A stretch of DNA of 64,000 nucleotides from CAYXTW01 sp964452645 (GTDB lineage Bacteria > Zixibacteria > MSB-5A5 > GN15 > PGXB01): positions 1 through 64,000 of the forward strand of contig CAYVMO010000006.1 in NCBI GenBank assembly GCA_964452645.1, written 5' to 3'. The notes beneath the pieces were generated by a model. That model saw only the letters and a list, made by a program, of their open reading frames with translations. It did not search any database and was not told the DNA's origin. The first letter of the stretch is position 1, and the number at the start of each line of letters is the position of its first letter. The translations under genes were made by a program, and so were the position numbers. This document shows positions 1-9,309 of this stretch, in pieces.

Positions 1-580
1 TATAAATGTCGCGAAGCTGGCCAATCAATATGAATCGGCCGGTGCCGGGGCCATTTCGGTCCTTACTGAAGAAAAATATTTCGGCGGGACAATCGACGAT
101 CTGATTACCGCTCGCAATTGCACCAATATTCCCATCTTAAGAAAAGATTTTATGCTGCATGAATATCAGGTCTGGCAATCGCGCGCTATCGGAGCCGATG
201 CGATTTTACTTATCACAGCAATTCTGCCTGAAGAAAGGATAGCCAAATTGTACTCACTGGCACAACGAATCGGTCTGGAAGTAATTATTGAAGTCCATAC
301 AAAAGCAGAAATCGAAAAGGTACTATCTCTCGAACCGGAAATGATTGGAATCAATAGCCGGAATCTAAAAACGTTTGAAACCGACATGAGGACATTTGAA
401 CGATTATCGTCGCTTATTCCCGACGGAACAGTCCGTATCGCCGAGAGCGGCATATTCACCAGAGCGGATATAATACAAATAAAGAACATGGGCGCCCATG
501 CCGCGCTGGTTGGCGAAGCTATTATTGGCAGCGCGGATCCGGAAATGAAAATAAGTGAGTTGCGCGGAGTAATAACATGA
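1..580 (+). CDS. trpC: Indole-3-glycerol phosphate synthase, C-terminal part
   Basis: The reading frame is open from base 2, so the true start lies left of the window. The visible part carries the family blocks SVLTEEKYFGG, ILRKDF, SRAIGADAILLI, EVHT, IGINSRNLKTF, AESGI and LVGEAI. These include the catalytic Lys and Glu positions of the TIM barrel and the phosphate-binding C-terminal loops. The enzyme closes carboxyphenylaminodeoxyribulose phosphate to indole-glycerol phosphate, a cytoplasmic step of tryptophan synthesis. Its stop overlaps the trpF start as ATGA, which suggests translational coupling. The first roughly 60-70 residues are missing because of the window edge, not because the gene is broken. 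Confidence 0.95.
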   Translation, partial: INVAKLANQYESAGAGAISVLTEEKYFGGTIDDLITARNCTNIPILRKDFMLHEYQVWQSRAIGADAILLITAILPEERIAKLYSLAQRIGLEVIIEVHTKAEIEKVLSLEPEMIGINSRNLKTFETDMRTFERLSSLIPDGTVRIAESGIFTRADIIQIKNMGAHAALVGEAIIGSADPEMKISELRGVIT

Positions 581-1200
581 CCAGAATTAAAATCTGTGGA
601 ATTACGAATCTTGTTGATGCTCTGAAAGCCGTCGAGCTTGGCGCTGATGCTCTTGGTTTTATTTTCGCCGAAAGCCCGCGGCAAATTAGTCCGCAAAAAG
701 TAAAAGAAATTATAACATCTCTGCCACCTTTTGTAACCAAAGTCGGAGTTTTTGTCAGTGAATCCATCTCGACTGTTAATATTCTGACCGACGCCTGCCG
801 GCTTGATATCGTTCAATTGCACGGTGAGTACAATCTAAAAAACAATGGGTCATTTTATGCTCCGGTCATCCGCACAATTCGCGTGAAAGATATATCCGCT
901 ATCGAGGAGATTCGAAATCTGAACAGTGCATATTTTCTTCTGGATACATACTCGAAAGACAAAATGGGCGGGACGGGCGAATGCTTCGATTGGAATATCG
1001 CCCGCGAGGCAAAAAAATACGGCAAGGTCATACTTTCCGGTGGCTTGAATTATAAAAATGTCAGGGGTGCACTTGAGGCTGTCAAACCGTATGCCGTCGA
1101 TGTATGCAGCGGAGTCGAGCGTGCCCCCGGATTAAAAGATTATGGAAAAATGAAAAAATTTATAGACGAGGTGCGACATTGGGATTGCCAGACAAATTAG
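577..1200 (+). CDS. trpF: Phosphoribosylanthranilate isomerase
   Basis: This 207-residue TIM-barrel protein starts KICGITN, containing the catalytic Cys of the family, and continues with GADALGFIF and SPR. The C-terminus has ILSGGLN and the VDVCSGVE block with the phosphate-gripping residues. It converts phosphoribosylanthranilate to the carboxyphenylamino-deoxyribulose phosphate used by TrpC. Length is normal for a monofunctional TrpF. It overlaps trpC by 4 bp and trpB by about 22 bp, so it sits in the middle of a coupled trpCFBA segment. Confidence 0.95.
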   Translation: MTRIKICGITNLVDALKAVELGADALGFIFAESPRQISPQKVKEIITSLPPFVTKVGVFVSESISTVNILTDACRLDIVQLHGEYNLKNNGSFYAPVIRTIRVKDISAIEEIRNLNSAYFLLDTYSKDKMGGTGECFDWNIAREAKKYGKVILSGGLNYKNVRGALEAVKPYAVDVCSGVERAPGLKDYGKMKKFIDEVRHWDCQTN

Positions 1201-2426
1201 GATATTTCGGTAAGTACGGCGGGCGTTTCGTCCCGGAAACACTGATGGCGGCGCTCCTGGAACTTGAAGAAGAATATAAAAAAGCCCGGAGGGATAAAAC
1301 ATTCAAAGTCGAAATGCATCGATTATTGTCGACTTATGCCGGTCGCCCGACACCATTATATTTCGCCGGAAGGTTGACAAAAAAATGGGGCGGCGCTCAA
1401 ATATATTTGAAACGGGAAGATTTGACGCATACCGGCGCGCACAAAATAAATAATTGCCTCGGGCAGGGTTTACTCGCCAAAAATATGGGCAAAAAGAGAA
1501 TTATCGCCGAGACCGGTGCTGGCCAGCACGGTGTCGCCGTTGCTACGATTGCCTGCCTTTTCGGTCAGAAGTGTACGATATACATGGGTCGCGTCGATAT
1601 GGAGCGCCAGGCACCCAATGTCGCGCGCATGAATCTTCTCGGAGCCGAAGTGATACCGGTCGATTCGGGAAGCAAAACGCTTAAAGACGCCACCAATGAG
1701 GCTATTCGTGACTGGGTTACCAACGTCCGGAAAACGCATTACATAATCGGCTCCACCGTCGGGCCGCATCCCTACCCGCTGATCGTGCGGGATTTCCAGT
1801 CTATCATCGGCCGGGAAACCAAAAGGCAAATTAAATCACTGAAGAATAAATTACCTGATGTCATTATCGCCTGTGTCGGAGGCGGCAGTAACTCGCTGGG
1901 TATGTTCCACTCATTTATCAATGACAAAAAAGTGCGGATCATCGGCGTCGAATCGTCCGGCAATGGTCTCAATACATTAATGCACGCCGCTACGTTAAAT
2001 CGCGGCACACCGGGTGTTTTACACGGTAGCTTCAGTTATCTGCTTCAGGACAGTTTCGGGCAGGTGCGAACCACGCACTCCATCGCGGCCGGTCTGGATT
2101 ACCCCGGCGTCGGACCGGAACACAGCTTTCTTAAAGATAGTGCACGAGTCAAATACGTCTCGGTTTCCGATAAAGAAGCGCTTCGCGCCTTTTTTGAATT
2201 GTCGGAAACGGAGGGCATAATTCCCGCTCTGGAATCATCATTTGCTCTGGCCTATGCGAAAAAAATGTCGCGTAAAATGTCGTCTGATAAAATTCTTATT
2301 GTCAATCTTTCGGGGCGCGGCGATAAGGATCTGGCCAATGCCGAAGTACAGAGACAGATAAGCAATAAAATGTCGAGCCGATCATTTCCTGCGTCGGGCG
2401 CGAAAACAAGGAGAAAAGCCGAATGA
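1179..2426 (+). CDS. trpB: Tryptophan synthase beta chain
   Basis: This PLP enzyme condenses indole and serine to tryptophan in complex with TrpA. The start chosen is TTG at 1179, preceded by GAGGTG at 1168-1173 with a 5-base gap. It gives 415 residues beginning GLPDKLGYFGKYGGRFVPE, as expected for the family. An ATG further upstream (1104) would add a non-homologous tail inside trpF. Visible motifs are HTGAHKINN (PLP Lys, about residue 89), ETGAGQHGVA, CVGGGSNS for phosphate binding, and SGRGDKD near the C-terminus. It overlaps the trpA start as ATGA. Confidence 0.95.
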   Translation: MGLPDKLGYFGKYGGRFVPETLMAALLELEEEYKKARRDKTFKVEMHRLLSTYAGRPTPLYFAGRLTKKWGGAQIYLKREDLTHTGAHKINNCLGQGLLAKNMGKKRIIAETGAGQHGVAVATIACLFGQKCTIYMGRVDMERQAPNVARMNLLGAEVIPVDSGSKTLKDATNEAIRDWVTNVRKTHYIIGSTVGPHPYPLIVRDFQSIIGRETKRQIKSLKNKLPDVIIACVGGGSNSLGMFHSFINDKKVRIIGVESSGNGLNTLMHAATLNRGTPGVLHGSFSYLLQDSFGQVRTTHSIAAGLDYPGVGPEHSFLKDSARVKYVSVSDKEALRAFFELSETEGIIPALESSFALAYAKKMSRKMSSDKILIVNLSGRGDKDLANAEVQRQISNKMSSRSFPASGAKTRRKAE

Positions 2427-3220
2427 AATCAATCGCCCAAACTTTTGCCCAATGCCGCAGTGACAAAAGAACGGCCCTGATGCCGTTTTTGGTTTCCGGT
2501 TATCCGAACGAGAGGACATTCGTTAGACTCCTGAAAAAATTCGAACAATCAGGCGCCGATTTGATCGAAATCGGGATACCGTTTTCCGATCCGCTTGCCG
2601 ACGGCAAAACCATTCAGGCCGCATCGCAAAAAGCGCTGGAAAACGGCGTCAGTATTGAAAAAACCTTTCAGTTTTTATCAAAATTGAATGATTACAAAAC
2701 ACCATTGATCCTGATGAGTTATTTCAATCCGGTCTTTCATTACGGTTTTGAAAGATTCCTGCGGAAATCATATAAGATCGGCGTTCGAGGACTGATCGTT
2801 CCTGATCTCATTCCTGAGGAGGGCAGTCAAATCCAAAAAATATCTACGAGCCATAATATCGACCTGATTTATCTTCTGGCGCCGACTTCGAATGGTACAC
2901 GAAGAAAATTAATCATTGACAAATCTCACGGTTTTATTTATCTGGTTTCGCTCGCCGGTGTAACCGGTGCACGAAAGGCGCTGCCGTCAAGTCTGGTCAG
3001 ATACATTACACAGGTAAAAAAAGAAAGCTCTCTCCCGGTGTGTGTCGGGTTTGGTATCTCTGATGTTCATCAGGCAAAGGCTCTTTCGCGTGCGGCCAAT
3101 GGTATCATAATCGGTAGTGCTATCATTGATAAAATAAACGATACAAAAGGATCTGATAATATTATCCGGCAGACGGGTAAATTCATCAGTCAATTAAAAA
3201 AGGGAATGCATCATGCTTAA
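2423..3220 (+). CDS. trpA: Tryptophan synthase alpha chain
   Basis: This 265-residue TIM barrel cleaves indole-glycerol phosphate and passes indole to TrpB. Visible blocks are FLVSGYPNE, LIEIGIPFSDPLADG with the catalytic Glu and Asp, QAASQKAL, LMSYFNPV, GLIVPDLIPEE, LAPTS, FIYLVSLAGVTG and VGFGIS. Length is normal. It is coupled to trpB by a 4-bp overlap and overlaps the next gene (chorismate mutase) by 8 bp, tying the tryptophan branch directly to the chorismate genes that follow. Confidence 0.95.
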   Translation: MKSIAQTFAQCRSDKRTALMPFLVSGYPNERTFVRLLKKFEQSGADLIEIGIPFSDPLADGKTIQAASQKALENGVSIEKTFQFLSKLNDYKTPLILMSYFNPVFHYGFERFLRKSYKIGVRGLIVPDLIPEEGSQIQKISTSHNIDLIYLLAPTSNGTRRKLIIDKSHGFIYLVSLAGVTGARKALPSSLVRYITQVKKESSLPVCVGFGISDVHQAKALSRAANGIIIGSAIIDKINDTKGSDNIIRQTGKFISQLKKGMHHA

Positions 3221-3611
3221 ACTGCGCGGTATACGGGGCGCCATAGATTTAAAAGAAAATTCAAGAGAGTGCATTCTTGACGCCACCAAAGAATTGCTTT
3301 CAAAAATGCTGGAAGTAAATCAGGTTGATATCGATGATATCGCCAGTATATTTTTCACCGCTACCGACGATCTGGACGCCGAATTCCCCGCCTACGCGGC
3401 CCGACAGATGGGTCTGTCTAAAGTCCCTCTGTTATGCGCCCGGGAGATGCATGTTCCCAGCGGTATGAAAAGCCTTATCAGAATTTTGATACACGTCAAT
3501 ACCGAAAAAACTCAAGAACAGATAAAACATCAATACCTGGGTGAGACGGCTCACTTAAGGCCTGATTTAAATGGAAGAGGTGAAGATGATGATAGTCGTC
3601 ATGAAAACTGA
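3213..3611 (+). CDS. aroH: Monofunctional chorismate mutase, AroH type
   Basis: The 132-residue protein begins LRGIRGAIDL and has ATDDLDAEFPAYAARQ, VPLLCAREM and a C-terminal YLGETAHLRPDL. These match the trimeric Bacillus AroH fold rather than the helical AroQ fold: Arg near residue 6, Glu/Arg/Cys of the active site, and the RPDL tail. It converts chorismate to prephenate, feeding the tyrA product two genes on. The gene overlaps trpA by 8 bp and runs about 23 bp into the DAHP synthase gene. The extreme C-terminus (GRGEDDDSRHEN) is polar and probably disordered. Confidence 0.92.
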   Translation: MLKLRGIRGAIDLKENSRECILDATKELLSKMLEVNQVDIDDIASIFFTATDDLDAEFPAYAARQMGLSKVPLLCAREMHVPSGMKSLIRILIHVNTEKTQEQIKHQYLGETAHLRPDLNGRGEDDDSRHEN

Positions 3612-4602
3612 CTCGACCGTGAAAAACTCCGGCGATGTTATAAGAAAAATCGAGGAACTGGGATTTCAACCGCACCTTTCGAAGGGTGAGAAGAAGACAA
3701 TCATCGGCATGGTCGGCAACGGCAAAAAAGCCGACCCGCAAATCTTTATGGTCATGCCCGGTGTCGAAAATGTCGTGCCGATATTACAACCGTTTAAACT
3801 CGCGGGACGAGAGTTCAAAAACAGGAACACGATTGTCGCGGTTAATGGGACAAGTATTGGAGGCCGGGAAATTATCGTTATGGCGGGCCCTTGCGCCGTG
3901 GAAAACGAAGACCAGATATTCTCTTGCGCCGAAGCGGTCGCACAATCGGGCGCCAAAATCCTGAGGGGAGGCGCCTATAAACCGCGAACGTCCCCATACA
4001 GTTTCCAGGGGCTTGGCGAGGAAGGTCTCAAAATGATGCGCGCCGCCGCTAATAAAAACAACCTGGCGGTGGTGACGGAAGTCATGACCCCGCAACTGGT
4101 CGACCAGGTGGCCGTTTATTCCGATATACTTCAGATCGGTACCAGAAACATGCAGAATTATTCACTTCTTGAAGCGGTCGGTAAAACTACTAAACCGGTT
4201 TTGCTCAAGAGAGGCATGATGTCGACTATCGAGGAACTATTGATGTCGGCCGAATATATTCTTTCCAATGGCAATCCCAATGTAATTTTGTGTGAGCGGG
4301 GTATCCGCAGTTTTGAAAAATACACTCGCAATACTCTTGATATAGCCGCAGTACCTATTATTAAAAAATTGAGCCATCTTCCGGTAATCGTCGATCCCAG
4401 TCATGCGACCGGTAAACGGGATCTGGTTGCACCGATGTCCAAATGCGCTATTGCTGCAGGCGCCGACGGTTTGATAATCGAGGTGCACCCGAAACCGGAA
4501 GAAGCCCTTTCCGATGGGGCACAGAGTCTGACACCGAAAGATTTTGATAAGCTGATGAAAGAATTATCGCTGATCGCCGAAGCGGTCGGAAGAAAAATAT
4601 GA
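3589..4602 (+). CDS. aroF: 3-deoxy-7-phosphoheptulonate synthase (DAHP synthase, class I beta type)
   Basis: This enzyme commits PEP and erythrose-4-phosphate to the shikimate pathway. The start is taken at ATG 3589 (IVVMKTDSTVKNSG), with AGAGGTG 6 bases upstream. An in-frame ATG at 3571 is possible but would place that site inside the gene. Residues 1-70 form the ferredoxin-like regulatory domain typical of this subclass. The barrel follows with VMAGPCAVEN, LRGGAYKPRTSPYSFQG, TEVM, QIGTRNMQNY, LLKRGM, CERGIR and VDPSHATGKR. Length (337 aa) is normal. The small N-terminal domain is the usual site of aromatic amino acid feedback in this subclass. Confidence 0.94.
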   Translation: MIVVMKTDSTVKNSGDVIRKIEELGFQPHLSKGEKKTIIGMVGNGKKADPQIFMVMPGVENVVPILQPFKLAGREFKNRNTIVAVNGTSIGGREIIVMAGPCAVENEDQIFSCAEAVAQSGAKILRGGAYKPRTSPYSFQGLGEEGLKMMRAAANKNNLAVVTEVMTPQLVDQVAVYSDILQIGTRNMQNYSLLEAVGKTTKPVLLKRGMMSTIEELLMSAEYILSNGNPNVILCERGIRSFEKYTRNTLDIAAVPIIKKLSHLPVIVDPSHATGKRDLVAPMSKCAIAAGADGLIIEVHPKPEEALSDGAQSLTPKDFDKLMKELSLIAEAVGRKI

Positions 4603-5468
4603 AAAGTCTGAAGAAAAGTACAATCTTCATAATCGGCCTGGGACAAATCGGCGGTTCGATCGGGCTCGATCTTGTCGATAAGAGACTTGTCGATAAGGTA
4701 ATCGGCCATGATATAAATGATAAAGTCATGCATACGGCGAAAAAACTAAGGGCGGTGGATAGTACGATTAGTTCAATTGCGATCGGTTTGAAAAAAGCAG
4801 ATATAATTATTCTTACGGTGCCTATCCGCAAAATTCTGAAACTGCTGCCGGAAATTTACAGCAGGGCGGAAAAACATCAGATAATTCTGGATGTCGGCGG
4901 TTCTAAATCCAAGATGCTAAAGATCATATCGAAAATTAAATCTGATGCAAGTTTCATTGGCGGTCATCCGATCGCCGGATCCGAAAAAGAAGGAATCCTC
5001 GCTGCCAAAAAGGGATTGTTTAATAATGTATCATTTGTACTGACACCCACCAAGGACGCCAAACCTGAAAATGTCAATAAAATAAAAAACCTCGTTCGCA
5101 AACTTGGGGCTCGGCCGATTATAATGACAGCATCAGAGCATGATCGATTAATCGCTTCGACAAGTCATCTTCCCTATGTCCTGTCGCTGGCTTTGATGAA
5201 TATCGCCATAAAAAAAATACAAAAGACGGATAAATTCCGAAAACTTATAGGCGGAAGCTTTAAGAGCGCCACCAGAGTGGCGATGTCATCGCCGGTGTTG
5301 ACTATGGATATGTTCAAAACAAACCGAAAAGAGGTTACAAAATCGATTGACAATATGATAAACGAACTTGTAATGCTGAAAAAAACGTTGAACAACGGAA
5401 ATGAAACTCATCTGAAGTCGATAATAAATAAGGCTGGAAAAAATAGAAGAGAATGGTCGGATGGATAA
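4599..5468 (+). CDS. tyrA: Prephenate dehydrogenase
   Basis: The 289-residue protein opens with a Rossmann NAD-binding motif IIGLGQIGGSIG. It continues with IILTVPI, DVGGSKSKM, IGGHPIAGSEKEG and STSHLPYVLSLAL, which holds the catalytic His of the family. It oxidatively decarboxylates prephenate to 4-hydroxyphenylpyruvate. The upstream aroH provides prephenate. There is no chorismate mutase or ACT domain fused to it. ATGA overlap with aroF and an 8-bp overlap with aroA place it firmly in the operon. No prephenate dehydratase (pheA) is visible in the window. Confidence 0.93.
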   Translation: MKSLKKSTIFIIGLGQIGGSIGLDLVDKRLVDKVIGHDINDKVMHTAKKLRAVDSTISSIAIGLKKADIIILTVPIRKILKLLPEIYSRAEKHQIILDVGGSKSKMLKIISKIKSDASFIGGHPIAGSEKEGILAAKKGLFNNVSFVLTPTKDAKPENVNKIKNLVRKLGARPIIMTASEHDRLIASTSHLPYVLSLALMNIAIKKIQKTDKFRKLIGGSFKSATRVAMSSPVLTMDMFKTNRKEVTKSIDNMINELVMLKKTLNNGNETHLKSIINKAGKNRREWSDG

Positions 5469-6744
5469 ATTAATCAAACCGGTATCAAGTCTGAAAGGCA
5501 CTATCGAAGTCCCGGGGGATAAATCGATTTCACATAGAGCGCTCATATTCGGAGCTATGTGCGACGGGGATATCTCGATTAGGAATCTTTCGACCGCCGC
5601 CGATTGCATTTCGACGGCCAATTGTCTTCGAGCACTGGGGATTGAAATAATACATAAATCCGATAAGGAAACAATCGTCAAAGGTAAAGGTCTGCGCGGT
5701 TTCCGTGAACCGGAAAATATTCTCGATGCCGGTAATTCCGGAACAACCATGAGATTGCTCTCCGGTCTTCTGGCCGGTCAGCCGTTTTATTCAATATTAA
5801 CCGGCGATGATTCCCTTCGCGACCGGCCCATGGGACGGATTATCGATCCCCTCAGGCTAATGGGTGCCAATATCAATGCCCGCGAGAACGACCGCCTTCC
5901 CCCTATTACAATCATTGGTGGGAAGCTTAACAATATTTCATATCGAATGCCGATCGCCAGCGCCCAGGTCAAATCGGCGATTATGATCGGAGGGTTGTAC
6001 TGCGAAGGTGAAACGGTAATAATCGAAAAATTCCAATCGCGCGATCATACCGAGAGGATGTTGAAATATCTGGGCCGCGACATAAGTATTTCAGACGGGA
6101 GAATAATCCTCCCGGGTGGTGCGTTAAACGCGAATGATATAATTGTACCAGGCGATATTTCATCGGCGGTCTTTTTTATAGTCGCTGCGCTTCTAACAGG
6201 AAAATCAGAAATCGAAATTCAAAACGTCGGGCTTAATGAAACGCGCACAGGATTTTTACATGCTCTTGAAAAGATGGGCGCTGATATAAAAATCGAATCC
6301 GCGGGAGTCAATAATGAAGAGCCATTCGGAAATATTCCGGTCAAATCGACGAATCTTAAGTCAATCGAGGTCAGCGCGGAAAATATACCGTCAATGGTGG
6401 ATGAAATCCCGCTTCTTGCTCTGGCGGCCACCCAGGCGCAAGGTACAACTATTATTACCGGCGCACAGGAATTAAGATTCAAAGAAAGCGATAGATTATC
6501 CGGCATAGCATCTCAGCTAAATCGGCTCGGGGCAAAAGTTATCGAGCAACCGGACGGATTGATAATCGAAGGGCCGACCCCGTTAGTAGGCAACACCGTT
6601 GACTCGTTCGGCGATCATCGTCTGGCGATGGCCCTTTCAATTGCCGGATTGATTGCTGAAGGCGAGACGATAATTAATAACGCCGAATCCGTCTCGATAT
6701 CGTTCCCTGAATTTTTCAAAAAATTGAATCAATTACATAACTGA
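5461..6744 (+). CDS. aroA: 3-phosphoshikimate 1-carboxyvinyltransferase (EPSP synthase)
   Basis: This 427-residue protein matches EPSP synthase along its length. Visible blocks are PGDKSISHRALIFGA with the substrate-binding Lys and Ser, LDAGNSGTTMRLLSG, DDSLRDRPMGRI, ASAQVKSAIMIGG, FQSRDHTERM, ELRFKESDRL and FGDHRLAMALSIAG. It transfers the enolpyruvyl group of PEP to shikimate-3-phosphate. It overlaps tyrA by 8 bp and is followed 3 bp later by aroE. Confidence 0.95.
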   Translation: MDKLIKPVSSLKGTIEVPGDKSISHRALIFGAMCDGDISIRNLSTAADCISTANCLRALGIEIIHKSDKETIVKGKGLRGFREPENILDAGNSGTTMRLLSGLLAGQPFYSILTGDDSLRDRPMGRIIDPLRLMGANINARENDRLPPITIIGGKLNNISYRMPIASAQVKSAIMIGGLYCEGETVIIEKFQSRDHTERMLKYLGRDISISDGRIILPGGALNANDIIVPGDISSAVFFIVAALLTGKSEIEIQNVGLNETRTGFLHALEKMGADIKIESAGVNNEEPFGNIPVKSTNLKSIEVSAENIPSMVDEIPLLALAATQAQGTTIITGAQELRFKESDRLSGIASQLNRLGAKVIEQPDGLIIEGPTPLVGNTVDSFGDHRLAMALSIAGLIAEGETIINNAESVSISFPEFFKKLNQLHN

Positions 6745-6747
6745 ATT

Positions 6748-7611
6748 ATGAAAAATAATGATTTATATAAAATATATGGCATTATCGGCAGCTCGCTGAA
6801 TCATTCTCTATCACCGATCATGCATAATTATTTCTTCCGCAAAAAGAAGTTGAATTGCACCTATACCGCTTTCGAAATCAAACCGATAAATCTCCGTGAA
6901 GCGATCAGCGGCGTTCGGTCGTTAGGAATAAGCGGCGTAAACATCACTTTTCCGTACAAGCAAAAGGTCATAAGATATCTGAATGAGCTCGATTCGTCAG
7001 CGCGCATTACCGGCGCCGTTAATACAATTAAAAACATACAGGGTGTCCTCACGGGATATAACACAGATTTATATGGCGTAAAAAAGACTTTGACCGATAG
7101 GCTCAAATTCAATCCTCGCGGTAAGAACATTATTATACTCGGTGCCGGCGGTGCCGCCCGAGCATGTATCCGGGCACTCCCGGGCAAAAGGCCGGATACG
7201 ATTTTGATACTTAACAGAAATTCGCGAAACAGTGCCTCTCTGATAAAATCCTTTACGCAAATCGATAGAGACTTCAAAGGGAATATTAAGGGAATTGCAA
7301 ATATCCGGAGTATCGACAGGCCTTATCATACGGACCTTATCATTAATGCCACCTCCGCCGGCAAAGATTACGTGAGGAAGATATTAGAAAAAATGTCACG
7401 AAGAAATATTTTAAAAAATACGATATTTTATGATTTGAATTATGGTGATCGGGCATTGTCAGAGGAATTACCCGGGGGTATCACGAAATCAGTTGACGGA
7501 CTTTACATGCTGGCGGCTCAGGCTTCCAAATGTTTTCAAATATGGACCGGTATTACAATCTTGCCTCGTGACATTTTCAATTTCCTAAAACGTAAATTAA
7601 GAAGGAAATAA
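6748..7611 (+). CDS. aroE: Shikimate dehydrogenase
   Basis: The 287-residue protein has the N-terminal substrate domain (GSSLNHSLSPIMHN, then GVNITFPYKQ with the catalytic Lys and GAVNTI) and a C-terminal NADPH Rossmann domain with ILGAGGAARA and INATSAG. It reduces 3-dehydroshikimate to shikimate. A near-canonical DGLYMLAAQASKCFQIWTG closes the active site. It lies 3 bp after aroA and 4 bp before aroC. Confidence 0.93.
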   Translation: MKNNDLYKIYGIIGSSLNHSLSPIMHNYFFRKKKLNCTYTAFEIKPINLREAISGVRSLGISGVNITFPYKQKVIRYLNELDSSARITGAVNTIKNIQGVLTGYNTDLYGVKKTLTDRLKFNPRGKNIIILGAGGAARACIRALPGKRPDTILILNRNSRNSASLIKSFTQIDRDFKGNIKGIANIRSIDRPYHTDLIINATSAGKDYVRKILEKMSRRNILKNTIFYDLNYGDRALSEELPGGITKSVDGLYMLAAQASKCFQIWTGITILPRDIFNFLKRKLRRK

Positions 7612-7615
7612 TAAA

Positions 7616-8755
7616 ATGCTGCGTTTTTTAACCGCCGGTGAATCGCATGGGATAGCTTTGACCGGGATAATCGAAGGGCTTCCGGCCGGTTTGAAATTGT
7701 CCGAGGAAGATATTAATATTTTCCTGAAACGCCGACAGAAATCCTATGGTCGCGGCACACGCATGAAAAAAATCGAAAATGACAATGTGATTATAACCGG
7801 CGGGGTGCGGCGTGGCCTGACAATCGGTAGTCCGGTTTCATTGTACATCGAAAATAAGGACTGGCAAAACAGAAAAAATAAAAAACGACCGATCAAACAT
7901 GTGCCACGTCCGGGCCATGCCGATTTAGCCGGTGTTATAAAATATGGTTTCGACGATATTCAAAATGTTATCGAACGATCCAGCGCGCGGGAGACGGCGA
8001 TGCGAACATCTATCGGCGCTGTCGCAGAAATTTTACTAAATAAATTCGGAATCGATATTATTGGCCATACGATTGCCATCGGAAGCGTCCGGAGTTCCGC
8101 AAAAATATTATCCGGAAATGAAATCAGGAAATTGGCTGCATCATCGCCGGTGTACTGTGTTGATCCCAGGAAGTCAGAGCTGATGTGCCGCGAAATCGAC
8201 AAAGCCAAAGCCAACGGAGATACGCTCGGCGGCGGCTTTGAAGTAATCGCCGATAATGTTCCGGTCGGTCTGGGTAGTTATGTCCACTGGGATAGAAAGC
8301 TCGAAGGCCGTCTGGGTCAGGCCATCCTCAGCATTCCCAGCGTTAAGGCTGTGGAAATCGGCGAAGGATTTGCCGTCTCGAAATCTCCCGGCTCGAAAGC
8401 GCACGATCGCATTATTCCCGAAAAAAACAAAATCATTCGCGGCAGCAACCGCGCCGGCGGCATCGAGGGTGGCGTTACCAATGGCCAGCCGCTGGTTGTC
8501 CGCGGCTATTCCAAACCGATCTCAAGCCTTAGAAATCCTCTCCCCTCGCTTGATCTGCAAACCAAATCGAAAACAAAAGCACCGTACGTCCGCTCCGACG
8601 TATGTGTCGTACCGGCCATCAGCGTCATCGCAGAAACGATGGTCGCCTGGGTACTGGCGGATGCATTCGTTGAAAAGTTCGGGGGCGACTCAATAGTTGA
8701 AATGAAACGGAATTACGAGAATTATCAAGCATATATAGACTCCCTGCAAAAGTGA
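7616..8755 (+). CDS. aroC: Chorismate synthase
   Basis: This 379-residue protein makes chorismate from EPSP with reduced FMN. Motifs seen are TAGESHGIALTGIIEGLPAG at the start, RRQKSYGRGTRM, RPGHADLAG, ERSSARETAMR, GNGDTLGGGFEV-like (here ANGDTLGGGFEV), SIPSVKAVEIGEGF, NRAGGIEGGVTNGQPL and RSDVCVVPAISVIAE. Length and motif order are normal for the bacterial monofunctional enzyme. It is embedded between aroE and aroK with 4- and 6-bp gaps. Confidence 0.95.
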   Translation: MLRFLTAGESHGIALTGIIEGLPAGLKLSEEDINIFLKRRQKSYGRGTRMKKIENDNVIITGGVRRGLTIGSPVSLYIENKDWQNRKNKKRPIKHVPRPGHADLAGVIKYGFDDIQNVIERSSARETAMRTSIGAVAEILLNKFGIDIIGHTIAIGSVRSSAKILSGNEIRKLAASSPVYCVDPRKSELMCREIDKAKANGDTLGGGFEVIADNVPVGLGSYVHWDRKLEGRLGQAILSIPSVKAVEIGEGFAVSKSPGSKAHDRIIPEKNKIIRGSNRAGGIEGGVTNGQPLVVRGYSKPISSLRNPLPSLDLQTKSKTKAPYVRSDVCVVPAISVIAETMVAWVLADAFVEKFGGDSIVEMKRNYENYQAYIDSLQK

Positions 8756-8761
8756 AATTAT

Positions 8762-9295
8762 ATGAGCGAAGGCAATAGTAGACAAAAAAATATTGTCATC
8801 ACCGGCTTTATGGGAACCGGAAAAACGGAAGTCGGGCAGATTGTAGCGAAGTTATTGAATCGTGAATTCATGGACACCGATGAGATAATTCAAAAACGCT
8901 CCGGAAAAAGTATACCACAGATATTCGCCCAATCAGGTGAGGTATATTTTCGATTAATGGAAAGCGAACTGGTTGAGGAGTTGTCATCTAAAAGTGATTT
9001 GATTATAGCAACGGGCGGCGGGACGCTTCTGAATAGCGGCAATTTTCGATTGCTTCATAAGTCCAGCCATATCTTCTGCCTGACGGCTCGCCCCGAAATA
9101 ATACAAAAACGGCTGGCCGGTGTTAAAGACAGACCATTACTTGGCCGGTCGCCATCAATAGACGGGATAAAAATACTGCTCGAAGAGCGAAAATCGAAAT
9201 ACGATAAAATTCACATACAGATTGATACATCCGAAACGAGCGTAAAAAGAACAGCGGAAATAATCATTGACATCAGTAACGGCATGGCGGAATAG
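8762..9295 (+). CDS. aroK: Shikimate kinase
   Basis: This 177-residue P-loop kinase phosphorylates shikimate. It carries the Walker A motif GFMGTGKTEVG, the shikimate-binding DTDEII, FRLMESE, ATGGGTLL and the lid segment KDRPLLG. Size is typical. The gene starts 6 bp after aroC and ends 14 bp before aroB. Confidence 0.93.
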   Translation: MSEGNSRQKNIVITGFMGTGKTEVGQIVAKLLNREFMDTDEIIQKRSGKSIPQIFAQSGEVYFRLMESELVEELSSKSDLIIATGGGTLLNSGNFRLLHKSSHIFCLTARPEIIQKRLAGVKDRPLLGRSPSIDGIKILLEERKSKYDKIHIQIDTSETSVKRTAEIIIDISNGMAE

Positions 9296-9309
9296 AAGGC
9301 TTTAGCTCA

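Noticed and set aside
166..822. 218-residue minus-strand open frame across trpC/trpF
   Set aside because: It is antisense to two clearly identified genes and has no family motifs.
1104..1178. Upstream ATG start for trpB at 1104
   Set aside because: It would add 25 residues with no family similarity and lie deep inside trpF. TTG 1179 has a good ribosome site and the family N-terminus.
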